A stretch of DNA of 5,881 bases from Chloroflexota bacterium (lineage in GTDB: Bacteria; Chloroflexota; Limnocylindria; Limnocylindrales; CSP1-4): positions 1 to 5,881 of the forward strand of contig JAJYXX010000136.1 of the NCBI GenBank assembly GCA_021801545.1, read 5' to 3'. Under the pieces are notes generated by a model that was given only the letters and a program-made list of their open reading frames with translations, searched no databases and had not been told where the DNA came from. Each line of letters opens with the position of its first letter. Position 1 is the stretch's first letter. Below are positions 1-5,081 of this stretch, one piece after another. The translations under genes and the position numbers were made by a program.

Positions 1-277
1 TCGCGGAGCTGATCCCGAGCACGAGGCTGGTCACGATCGCGCTCTGGTTTACCGGCTGGCCGAGGACGCGCCCCCAGAGGTCGAGCGTCAGGCCATTCGG
101 GTCGACGAACGTCTGGGCGACGAGGACGACCCCCGGTCCGATCAGGCAGGCGCTGACGAGGGCGAGGAGCGGCAGGGCCGGCAGCCATGCGCCGAGCCAC
201 TCCCGGAGGCGGGTGCCGATGCCCGACCGCACCTCCGCCTCGAGGGCGGGGGTCACGGTCGGGCTCGTGGCGTTCAT
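1..277 (-). CDS. ABC transporter permease, N-terminal part (cut by window edge)
   Basis: This is the first 92 codons of an inner-membrane permease; the gene continues past the left edge. The product starts MNATSPTVTPALEAE. It has a charged cytoplasmic stretch (residues 13-28) and then a hydrophobic segment at about 31-55 (WLPALPLLALVSACLIGPG), which I read as the first membrane helix. A short loop and the stretch around residues 74-92 (QPVNQSAIVTSLVLGISSA) follow; this resembles the start of the transmembrane domain in PotB/PhnU/ThiP-like permeases. The ATG at 277 lies 25 bases after the stop of the binding-protein gene, so the two are likely cotranscribed. No upstream in-frame start exists in that gap, and no clear Shine-Dalgarno is visible, which suggests translational coupling. 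The substrate is inferred from neighbours as an aminophosphonate; the sequence alone says only type-I ABC permease. Confidence 0.82.
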   Translation of the reverse strand, partial: MNATSPTVTPALEAEVRSGIGTRLREWLGAWLPALPLLALVSACLIGPGVVLVAQTFVDPNGLTLDLWGRVLGQPVNQSAIVTSLVLGISSA

Positions 278-302
278 CGAGGTGCGGGGAGGCCGGCTGG
301 CA

Positions 303-1403
303 TCAGCCGCCGGCGCCGACCTGGTTCTGCCAGATGTCGGCGATCGTCTCGATGGGGATCTTCGTCAGGTCGACCTTCTGCACGTTCTTGTACATGTCGT
401 CCGGCAACCAGTTCGCGGTCGCGTCCGGCGGGAGGGTCAGGTTGCCGATCACCCAGCGGATCGGGCGCGCCCCGAACCTGGCGAAGTCCGCCTGGCCCTC
501 GTCCGAGAGGACCCAGTCGAGGAACATCTTGCCCAGGTCCATATGGCCGGTGTCGTACTTGTTGGCGATCAGGGCCGAGGGGGCGTAGATCGAGCCGTCG
601 GACGGGATGACGACCTGGGCCTTGACGCCCTTGGCCTTCATCTTGTTGGCGAGAGCGATGAGGTTGAAGTCGTACTTGATCTGGATCGGCACCTCGCCCT
701 TCTCGAACGTGTCGGCGTTGCCCTCGGACGAGGCGAGGTTGCCGATCAGCTGCTTGCCGTAGGCGACGCCCTTCGAGAAATCGTCCGGCGTGCCGCCCGC
801 CGCGAGGTTCATCGCGATGAACGACGTCGTGGCAGTGCCGGAGCTGCCGGGTTTCCCGAAGCCGACGAGGCCCTTGTACTCGGGCTTGATGAGGTCGGCC
901 CAGGTCGTCGGGACCGCGATTCCCTTCGAATCGAGGAAATCGACGTTGACGACGTAGCCCGGGACGCCAACGAAGGTGGCGATCCAGCCGCCGTTGGCGC
1001 CCTTGTAGATCGGATCGAGCTTGTCTGCGTTCGGCGGCAGGTAATTCGGCAGGACGCCTTTCTGCTCGGCCTGGCCGGCAAACTGGATGCCGATGTCGGC
1101 CACGATCGCCTTCGGGTTGTTCTTCTCGGCGTCGAAGGCCGCGATCTCCTCGGCGGAGGACATGTCTTCGCCGAGCGAGCGGCTGGGATTGCACGCGAAG
1201 CCGTTCTTGGCGCAGAAGTCCGCGATCGACTGACCGTAGTTCGCCCAGTCGTTGGGCATGCCGTAGGTGGCGAATGTCTTGGCCTGCTCCTTGGCCTTGC
1301 TGACGTCAGGTGCTGCCTTCCAGTCGCCGGCGCCGCTGCTACAGGCGGCGAACGCGATCACCGCTGTCACCCCGAGCGCAAGCAAGCGTGATCTCTGGAC
1401 CAA
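303..1403 (-). CDS. ABC substrate-binding lipoprotein, probable aminophosphonate binder
   Basis: This encodes a 366-residue extracytoplasmic solute receptor of the type-II periplasmic fold, in the family that includes Fe3+, polyamine and AEP (PhnS/AepX-like) binding proteins. I chose the TTG at 1403 because GGAGGAGG lies 7 bases upstream. It places a signal peptide exactly at the N-terminus: basic residues R4 and R6, a hydrophobic run over residues 7-20, and a lipobox-like FAAC with lipidated Cys21. The frame is open further upstream to 1556, but that stretch lacks secretory character. The mature protein has a Ser/Gly linker, then TYGMPNDWANYG (46-57), NPKAIVADIG (96-105), GGWIATFVGVPGYVVNVDFL (138-157) and PTTWADLIKPEYKG (165-178), all typical of this receptor group. 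Cys64 and Cys71 could form a disulfide. It precedes the permease gene and diverges from a phosphonate catabolic operon, so AEP or a hydroxylated relative is the inferred ligand. A polyamine or metal ligand is not excluded. Confidence 0.85.
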   Translation of the reverse strand: MVQRSRLLALGVTAVIAFAACSSGAGDWKAAPDVSKAKEQAKTFATYGMPNDWANYGQSIADFCAKNGFACNPSRSLGEDMSSAEEIAAFDAEKNNPKAIVADIGIQFAGQAEQKGVLPNYLPPNADKLDPIYKGANGGWIATFVGVPGYVVNVDFLDSKGIAVPTTWADLIKPEYKGLVGFGKPGSSGTATTSFIAMNLAAGGTPDDFSKGVAYGKQLIGNLASSEGNADTFEKGEVPIQIKYDFNLIALANKMKAKGVKAQVVIPSDGSIYAPSALIANKYDTGHMDLGKMFLDWVLSDEGQADFARFGARPIRWVIGNLTLPPDATANWLPDDMYKNVQKVDLTKIPIETIADIWQNQVGAGG

Positions 1404-1410
1404 GGTCGTT

Positions 1411-1418
1411 CCTCCTCC
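1411..1418 (-). promoter_or_regulatory. Ribosome binding site that fixes the TTG start of the binding protein
   Basis: On the minus strand this reads GGAGGAGG, followed by 7 bases and the TTG at 1403-1401. It decides the start: the longer open frame reaching 1556 would place a non-secretory leader of 51 residues before the signal peptide. I found no convincing -35/-10 pair for this gene between 1418 and 1633. Confidence 0.8.
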
Positions 1419-1500
1419 GTTGTGCTTCGGCAGTCTGCCGGGCGAAGCGCCGTCAGTGCCCGCCGCATGGTCGAGCGTCGATCCGACGGCCCGCGTGCCG

Positions 1501-1544
1501 ACGGTGGGACCAGCCGGTGAACGCGCGATGTGTCGCACGTTAAC
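1501..1544 (-). promoter_or_regulatory. Weak PHO-box-like tandem 11-mer array upstream of the transporter
   Basis: Read on the minus strand from 1544 downward, four adjacent 11-mers are GTTAACGTGCG, ACACATCGCGC, GTTCACCGGCT and GGTCCCACCGT. The actinobacterial PhoP box is built of 11-base direct repeats with a GTTCACC-like core. By eye the first and third units match that consensus at about 9 of 11 positions, the fourth at about 7 and the second poorly. The array lies about 100-140 bases upstream of the TTG start of the binding-protein gene. Whether this organism has a PhoP of that type is unknown, so the call is tentative. Confidence 0.25.
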
Positions 1545-1578
1545 GATTTTCGCCACGGTGCGCTACCCGGTTTTGCAC

Positions 1579-1592
1579 ATCGTCCGGACGAT
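1579..1592. promoter_or_regulatory. Perfect 14-bp palindrome in the divergent region
   Basis: ATCGTCCGGACGAT is a perfect palindrome centred between 1585 and 1586. It is flanked by two direct copies of TTGCAC (1573-1578 and 1596-1601) whose starts are 23 bases apart, close to two helical turns. It lies just upstream of the proposed -35 of the regulator gene, a usual place for an activator or a second repressor site. It does not resemble the operator over the start codon, so a different protein would be expected to bind it. No coding role is apparent. Confidence 0.45.
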
Positions 1593-1595
1593 CGG

Positions 1596-1624
1596 TTGCA
1601 CGCCCGACGGCAAGATGTGATACT
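1596..1624 (+). promoter_or_regulatory. Probable sigma70-type promoter of the regulator-phnW-phnX operon
   Basis: TTGCAC (1596-1601) is a partial -35 match. It is followed by a 17-base spacer and GATACT (1619-1624), which matches TATAAT at four of six positions. TG at 1616-1617, one base before the hexamer, gives an extended -10 (TGT-GATACT), which can compensate for a weak -35. Transcription would begin around 1631-1634, at or within three bases of the ATG at 1634. This agrees with the lack of any Shine-Dalgarno before that start. It is the only plausible promoter seen for the plus-strand operon. Confidence 0.5.
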
Positions 1625-1627
1625 GCG

Positions 1628-1643
1628 ACTTGTATGAACAAGT
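1628..1643. promoter_or_regulatory. HutC/GntR-type operator overlapping the regulator start codon
   Basis: ACTTGTATGAACAAGT has perfect 6-bp arms (ACTTGT/ACAAGT) around the four bases ATGA, which contain the start codon at 1634-1636. From family knowledge, HutC-subgroup GntR repressors bind CTTGTATxTACAAG-like sites with the core GT-N-TA-N-AC. This site differs from that pattern mainly by one base in the centre. It sits on the predicted transcription start, where a bound repressor would block initiation. Autoregulation of the whole catabolic operon by the protein encoded directly behind it is the natural inference. Confidence 0.6.
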
Positions 1644-2407
1644 TACCGGTCGTTGACGCGCGGCCGCTCCACCGCCGGATCTCCGACGAGCTCCACCGCG
1701 AGATCGCCCGCGGCCGGCTGGCGATCGGGGAGGCGCTCCCCTCGGAGGCCGAGCTGATGGCCCGCTTCGGCGTCTCGCGGGGCACGATCCGCCAGGCGCT
1801 CGCGGCGCTCCGAGCCGACGGAACGATCGCCGGTGGCCGGGGGGCGCCGCCGATCGTGCGCGGACCACGACTTTCCCAGCCGTTCACGGAGCTCCTCAGC
1901 TTCACGACCTGGGTCCGCTCGCTCGGTCGGCAACCATCGGGCCGGGTCATCGAGTTCACGCTCCGGGCCGCCTCGCCCGAGACGGCGGCGGCGCTCGACC
2001 TGGCGACCGGCGCGCCGGTGCGTCACCTCGTGCGCGTCAGGTACGCCGACGGCGAGCCGCTGATGATCGAGCGCACGACGTTCCCGGCCGAGATCGGCGA
2101 GCTCGTGGCGACCGTCGACCTCGAGCACGACTCGATCTACGCAGCGCTGGCCACGAAGGGGGTCGTGTTCGACTCGGCCCGCCAGGAGATCGACGCGGTC
2201 GGTGCGTCCGCCGCCGACGCCCGCCTGCTCGACGTCACCCCGCGGGCGCCGCTCTTGCGCGTTCGCCGTCTCACCTGTTCCCCGACCGGACGGCCGCTCG
2301 AATGGTCAGAGGATCGCTACGTCAGCGGGCGGGTGACGCTGGCGATCCACAACAGTGCCGCGCGCCCGGCGATGGCGCGACGGCTCGCCACGACTGGAGG
2401 ACGCTGA
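1634..2407 (+). CDS. GntR-family (HutC subgroup, UTRA domain) transcriptional regulator
   Basis: This is a 257-residue cytoplasmic repressor-type protein. Residues 10-75 form the GntR winged helix-turn-helix, with the classic LPSEAELMARFGVSRGTIRQ at 35-54. Residues about 95-240 form a UTRA effector-binding domain: PVRHLVRVRYADGEPLMIER at 128-147 and RPLEWSEDRYVSGR at 220-233 are characteristic. Length is normal for the subgroup. The ATG at 1634 gives the usual short leader before PLHRRISDELHREI. No Shine-Dalgarno precedes it, and the predicted transcription start is within a few bases, so the message is probably leaderless. The stop overlaps the phnW start by one base (TGATG at 2405-2409), so it is the first gene of the operon. 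The effector is probably AEP, a hydroxylated analogue or phosphonoacetaldehyde, inferred from context only. PhnR-like regulators of AEP genes belong to this broad family. Confidence 0.9.
   Translation: MNKLPVVDARPLHRRISDELHREIARGRLAIGEALPSEAELMARFGVSRGTIRQALAALRADGTIAGGRGAPPIVRGPRLSQPFTELLSFTTWVRSLGRQPSGRVIEFTLRAASPETAAALDLATGAPVRHLVRVRYADGEPLMIERTTFPAEIGELVATVDLEHDSIYAALATKGVVFDSARQEIDAVGASAADARLLDVTPRAPLLRVRRLTCSPTGRPLEWSEDRYVSGRVTLAIHNSAARPAMARRLATTGGR
2396..2400 (+). promoter_or_regulatory. Ribosome binding site of phnW inside the regulator gene
   Basis: GGAGG lies 6 bases before the ATG at 2407 and within the last codons of the regulator. Together with the TGATG stop/start overlap it supports translational coupling. 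It also fixes the phnW start upstream of the extra N-terminal domain, rather than at the transaminase core. Confidence 0.8.
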
Positions 2408-3993
2408 TGCCGTACGCGGACACCGCCGAGACCGCCCGTCGTTGGACGACCGAGCGGGCGGTCGATCTGTGGGCCATCTTCGCCGGGGACCTGGCACCCG
2501 AGGTGATCGAGGCGCTCAGGCCGTCGCTCGCGGCCGTCCGCGCCGACGGGGCGAGGATCGCGCTCGTCGGGCCCGGGGGCTCGGCGGTCGGGCCGGAGGC
2601 GGCGGCTGCCGACCTCGTCGTCGACGGCCCGGCGGCACCGTCGCCGTTCGGGTTGTTCGCGGCTCTCGAGGCGGCCCGCGTCGGCGATGCCCGCCGGCTC
2701 GGCCTCCTCGGGGGGTCGGTCGCGGCCCTCGAGGCTGGCCACCGGGCGGGGGCCGGGGCGATCGTCGGCCTGACCGGAGCGGACCCGGCGCTCCGGCGGC
2801 CGCTCCTCTTCGGCCAGCCGGACGCGATCGTCGAGCCGGCCGGGTTCGCGGGCCTCGATGCCGAGCGCTGGGCGAGCAAGCGGTCCCACCGCGAGCGGGT
2901 CCTCCTCAACCCGGGCCCCTCGGTCGTCACCGATCGCATCCACCGCGCGATCGCCGGTCCGGACCTCTGCCACCGCGAGCCCGAGTACCCGGCCCTGTTC
3001 TCGGCCGTCCGCTCGAAGCTGCTGCGGGTGGCCGGCGTCGACGACGACTGGGCGGTGGCCCTGATCGGCGGCAGCGGCACGGCCGCGATGGAGGCGATGA
3101 CCGGGGCACTCGTTCGCCCCGGCCGCAAGCTGCTCGTCTGCCAGAACGGCGTCTACGGGGAGCGGATCGCCACGATCGCCGGCCGGCTGGGCATCGAGGT
3201 CGTGCCGGTGACCGCACCACACACGATCCCGATCGCCCCGGCCGCGGTCGCCGCCGCCCTCGACGCCGGCGACCTGATCGACGCCCTGGCGATCGTCCAC
3301 CACGAGACGACGACCGGGCTGCTCAACCCGGTCGCCGAGATCGCCGCCCTCGCCGACGCGCGGGGGGTCCCAGTCATCACCGACGCGATCAGTTCGTTCG
3401 GCGCCGAGGAGCTGCGGATCCCCGGCAGTGGCCTCGACATCGTGGCGGGGACCTCGAACAAGTGCCTCCACGGCCTGCCGGGGGTGGCGTTCCTCCTGAT
3501 CTCGCCGCGCGCCCAGGCGCGAGCCGCCGAGGTGCCGCCGCGCTCGCTCTACTTCGACATCCCGAACTACCTGAAGGCCCAGGCGAAGCGGACCGTTCCG
3601 TTCACCCCGGCGACGCCGGCGATCTACGCCCTCGACGCCGCCCTCGACGAGCTGTTCGACGAGGGACTCGAGCAGCGACGCGCCCACTACCGGGCCCGGA
3701 TGGCGTATCTCGATCGGGAGCTCGCCCGCCTCGGCCTCGAGCCGATCGTCGCCCCGGAGCATCGCTCGGGCTCGGTGCGCAGCCTGCCGCTCCCGGCCGG
3801 GGTGAGCTACGAGGCGCTCCATGACGCGGTGAAGCGCGACGGCTACGTCATCTACGCCGGTCTCGGCACGGCCGCGGCGACGAACTTCCGGGTCTGTGCC
3901 CTCGGCGCACTCGAGATCGACGCGCTCAGCGGGTTCATCGCCTCGCTCGAGCGCGCGCTCGCGAACGTCACGCTGTCGGGCTCCGTCGCCTGA
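2407..3993 (+). CDS. phnW: 2-aminoethylphosphonate-pyruvate transaminase with a degenerate HAD-like N-terminal domain
   Basis: This 528-residue PLP enzyme converts AEP plus pyruvate to phosphonoacetaldehyde plus alanine. The transaminase core spans residues about 164-520. It contains VLLNPGPSVVTDRI (165-178), DLCHREPEY (186-194), the cofactor-phosphate loop GGSGTAAMEA (221-230), HETTTGLLNP (299-308), ITDAISSFGAEE (324-335) with Asp326 for the pyridine nitrogen, TSNKCLHGLPG (349-359) with the likely Schiff-base Lys352, and a substrate-side Arg495 in FRVCALG. HREPEY is reminiscent of the broader PhnW/AepZ group, so another small aminophosphonate substrate is possible. Typical PhnW is about 360-370 residues. 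The first 160 or so here are extra and resemble the C-terminal half of a HAD phosphatase core: RIALVG at 50-55, VVDGPAAPSP at 71-80, LLGGSVAALEAG at 100-111. The motif carboxylates are replaced by Gly or Ala and motif I is absent. The start is fixed by GGAGG at 2396 and the one-base overlap with the regulator. Confidence 0.88.
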   Translation: MPYADTAETARRWTTERAVDLWAIFAGDLAPEVIEALRPSLAAVRADGARIALVGPGGSAVGPEAAAADLVVDGPAAPSPFGLFAALEAARVGDARRLGLLGGSVAALEAGHRAGAGAIVGLTGADPALRRPLLFGQPDAIVEPAGFAGLDAERWASKRSHRERVLLNPGPSVVTDRIHRAIAGPDLCHREPEYPALFSAVRSKLLRVAGVDDDWAVALIGGSGTAAMEAMTGALVRPGRKLLVCQNGVYGERIATIAGRLGIEVVPVTAPHTIPIAPAAVAAALDAGDLIDALAIVHHETTTGLLNPVAEIAALADARGVPVITDAISSFGAEELRIPGSGLDIVAGTSNKCLHGLPGVAFLLISPRAQARAAEVPPRSLYFDIPNYLKAQAKRTVPFTPATPAIYALDAALDELFDEGLEQRRAHYRARMAYLDRELARLGLEPIVAPEHRSGSVRSLPLPAGVSYEALHDAVKRDGYVIYAGLGTAAATNFRVCALGALEIDALSGFIASLERALANVTLSGSVA

Positions 3994-4011
3994 CGGTCGA
4001 CTCCCTCGTTT

Positions 4012-4027
4012 CGCTGCGCCGGCAGCG
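4012..4027 (+). repeat. Short GC-rich hairpin between phnW and phnX
   Basis: CGCTGC-GCCG-GCAGCG forms a 6-bp stem with a 4-base loop, 18 bases after the phnW stop and 14 bases before the phnX ribosome binding site. No U-run follows, so it is not a standard intrinsic terminator. It could stabilise or process the transcript. In DNA this GC-rich a stem of this size can arise by chance. Confidence 0.35.
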
Positions 4028-4041
4028 GGACGGCCACCACG

Positions 4042-4048
4042 AAGGAGA
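4042..4048 (+). promoter_or_regulatory. Ribosome binding site of phnX
   Basis: AAGGAGA lies 7 bases before the ATG at 4056. It matters because it supports the long N-terminal extension of PhnX. No ATG, GTG or TTG occurs in frame between 4059 and the catalytic motif at about 4239. Confidence 0.85.
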
Positions 4049-4055
4049 TCGCACG

Positions 4056-5015
4056 ATGACCGCCGACCGACCGACCGACCAGGGCCCCGCGAATACCGCC
4101 GGGGCGGGCGCTGACCCCGCCACCCGTCCTGGCGCCGATCCCGCCGCCGAGCGCCGGGCCCCCTGGATCCGGACCGAGTACACCGGCCAGTACGTCTACC
4201 ACCGCGAGTACCGGGGCCCGATCCAGGCCGTCATTCTCGACTGGGCGGGCACGACCCAGGACCATGGCGTCTACGCGCCGGCGGTCGTCTTCATCGACGT
4301 CTTCCGCCGCTACGGGGTGGAGATCACGATGGCCGAGGCGCGGGCGCCGATGGGCCTCTTCAAGCTCGACCACATCCGGGCGATCTCGAAGACGCCGTCG
4401 GTGGCCGAGAAGTGGCGCGCCGTCCACGGGCGCGACTGCACCGAGGATGACGTCCAGGCGATGTTCGTCGACTTCCAGCCGATGCAGGTGGAGGCGATGG
4501 CCCGCTACGCGACGCTCATCCCGGGCACGGTCGAGGTCGTGGACGAGATGAAGCGGCGCGGCTACCGGATCGGCTCGACGACCGGCTACATGCGTCCGGC
4601 CGCCGAGGTGGCGATGACCGAGGCCGCTCGCCAGGGCTACGTCCCCGACACGACGGTCTGCGCCGATGAGGTGCCGGCCGGGCGGCCCGAGCCGTGGATG
4701 GTGCTCCGGAACCTCGAACAGCTGCGGGTCTTCCCGCCGGCCGCCGTGGTGAAGATCGGCGACACGAAGATCGACATCGACGAGGGGCTGAACGCGGGGA
4801 CCTGGACGATCGGGCTTTCGCGCAGCGGCAACTACGTCGGGCTCACGGAGGCGGAGTTCTTCGCCCGCCCGGCCGGGGAGCGGCGGGAGCTCGTGGCGAA
4901 GGCGGACGACCTGCTCCGTCGCCAGGGCGCCCACTACGTCGTCGAGACGATCGCGGACGTCATCCCGTGCCTCGACGACATCGAGGCCCGGCTCGCCGGC
5001 GGCGAACGTCCCTGA
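4056..5015 (+). CDS. phnX: Phosphonoacetaldehyde hydrolase (phosphonatase)
   Basis: This 319-residue HAD-superfamily enzyme hydrolyses phosphonoacetaldehyde to acetaldehyde and phosphate in the cytoplasm. Motif I is AVILDWAGTTQDHG (58-71), with nucleophile Asp62 and the PhnX-specific Ala at +2. The cap carries the signature MGLFKLDHI (99-107), with Lys103 as the Schiff-base lysine and His106 beside it. Motif II is GSTTGYMRP (173-181). Motif III is AGRPEPWMV (208-216) with Arg210. Motif IV is KIGDTKIDIDEGLNAG (233-248), with Mg-binding Asp236 and Asp240. All expected catalytic residues are present. In the well-studied Bacillus cereus enzyme the nucleophile is Asp12, so this protein has about 50 extra N-terminal residues: a Pro/Ala/Gly-rich, probably disordered stretch (1-35) and a tyrosine-rich segment (WIRTEYTGQYVYHREYRG, 37-54). 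The gene lies 62 bases after phnW and has its own strong ribosome binding site. The function is near certain; the role of the extension is unknown. Confidence 0.95.
   Translation: MTADRPTDQGPANTAGAGADPATRPGADPAAERRAPWIRTEYTGQYVYHREYRGPIQAVILDWAGTTQDHGVYAPAVVFIDVFRRYGVEITMAEARAPMGLFKLDHIRAISKTPSVAEKWRAVHGRDCTEDDVQAMFVDFQPMQVEAMARYATLIPGTVEVVDEMKRRGYRIGSTTGYMRPAAEVAMTEAARQGYVPDTTVCADEVPAGRPEPWMVLRNLEQLRVFPPAAVVKIGDTKIDIDEGLNAGTWTIGLSRSGNYVGLTEAEFFARPAGERRELVAKADDLLRRQGAHYVVETIADVIPCLDDIEARLAGGERP
4065..4080 (+). repeat. GACC tetranucleotide repeat, four copies, near the start of phnX
   Basis: Four perfect tandem GACC units lie three codons after the phnX ATG, in the segment encoding the low-complexity leader (DRPTDQ). 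The unit is not a multiple of three, so gain or loss of one copy would shift the frame before the catalytic domain. Four copies is short for a contingency locus, and sequence this rich in GC makes such runs more likely. Confidence 0.6.
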
Positions 5016-5030
5016 GGGTGTCCTCGACGA

Positions 5031-5054
5031 GCCGGGCGTGGCGCTTTCCCCGGC
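5031..5054 (+). repeat. GC-rich stem-loop between phnX and pbfA
   Basis: GCCGGG (5031-5036) can pair with CCCGGC (5049-5054) across a 12-base loop, 15 bases after the phnX stop. No U-run follows. Like the stem in the previous gap it may be a processing or stability element, or a chance pairing. Confidence 0.25.
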
Positions 5055-5070
5055 CGATCGTGACCCGACG

Positions 5071-5075
5071 AGGAG
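5071..5075 (+). promoter_or_regulatory. Ribosome binding site of pbfA
   Basis: AGGAG lies 6 bases before the ATG at 5082, supporting that start. The 66-base gap from phnX shows no promoter, so pbfA is probably the next gene of the same operon. Confidence 0.75.
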
Positions 5076-5081
5076 AACGCG

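Noticed and set aside
386..395. CTTGTACATG, resembling the GntR/HutC operator core
   Set aside because: It lies inside the binding-protein coding sequence at a Tyr-Lys codon pair. Similar CTTGTA strings recur there for the same coding reason (for example near 554, 872 and 1001), and none has full inverted arms.
213..1391. A 392-codon plus-strand open frame opposite the binding-protein gene
   Set aside because: The minus-strand product has a signal peptide, lipobox and family motifs; this one has none and overlaps it completely.
1404..1556. Upstream extension of the binding-protein frame to an ATG at 1556
   Set aside because: It would add 51 residues before a good signal peptide. The Shine-Dalgarno at 1411-1418 supports the TTG at 1403 instead.
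2302..2406. Upstream extension of the phnW frame to an ATG at 2302
   Set aside because: It lies inside the regulator's reading frame without family-like sequence. The GGAGG at 2396 and the TGATG overlap fix the start at 2407.
2317..3822. A 501-codon minus-strand open frame opposite phnW
   Set aside because: It has low-complexity Arg-rich composition, no motif and no ribosome binding site. It is a shadow of the phnW codon bias.
4012..4027. Rho-independent terminator after phnW
   Set aside because: The stem is only 6 bp and no U-run follows; phnX follows closely with its own ribosome binding site.
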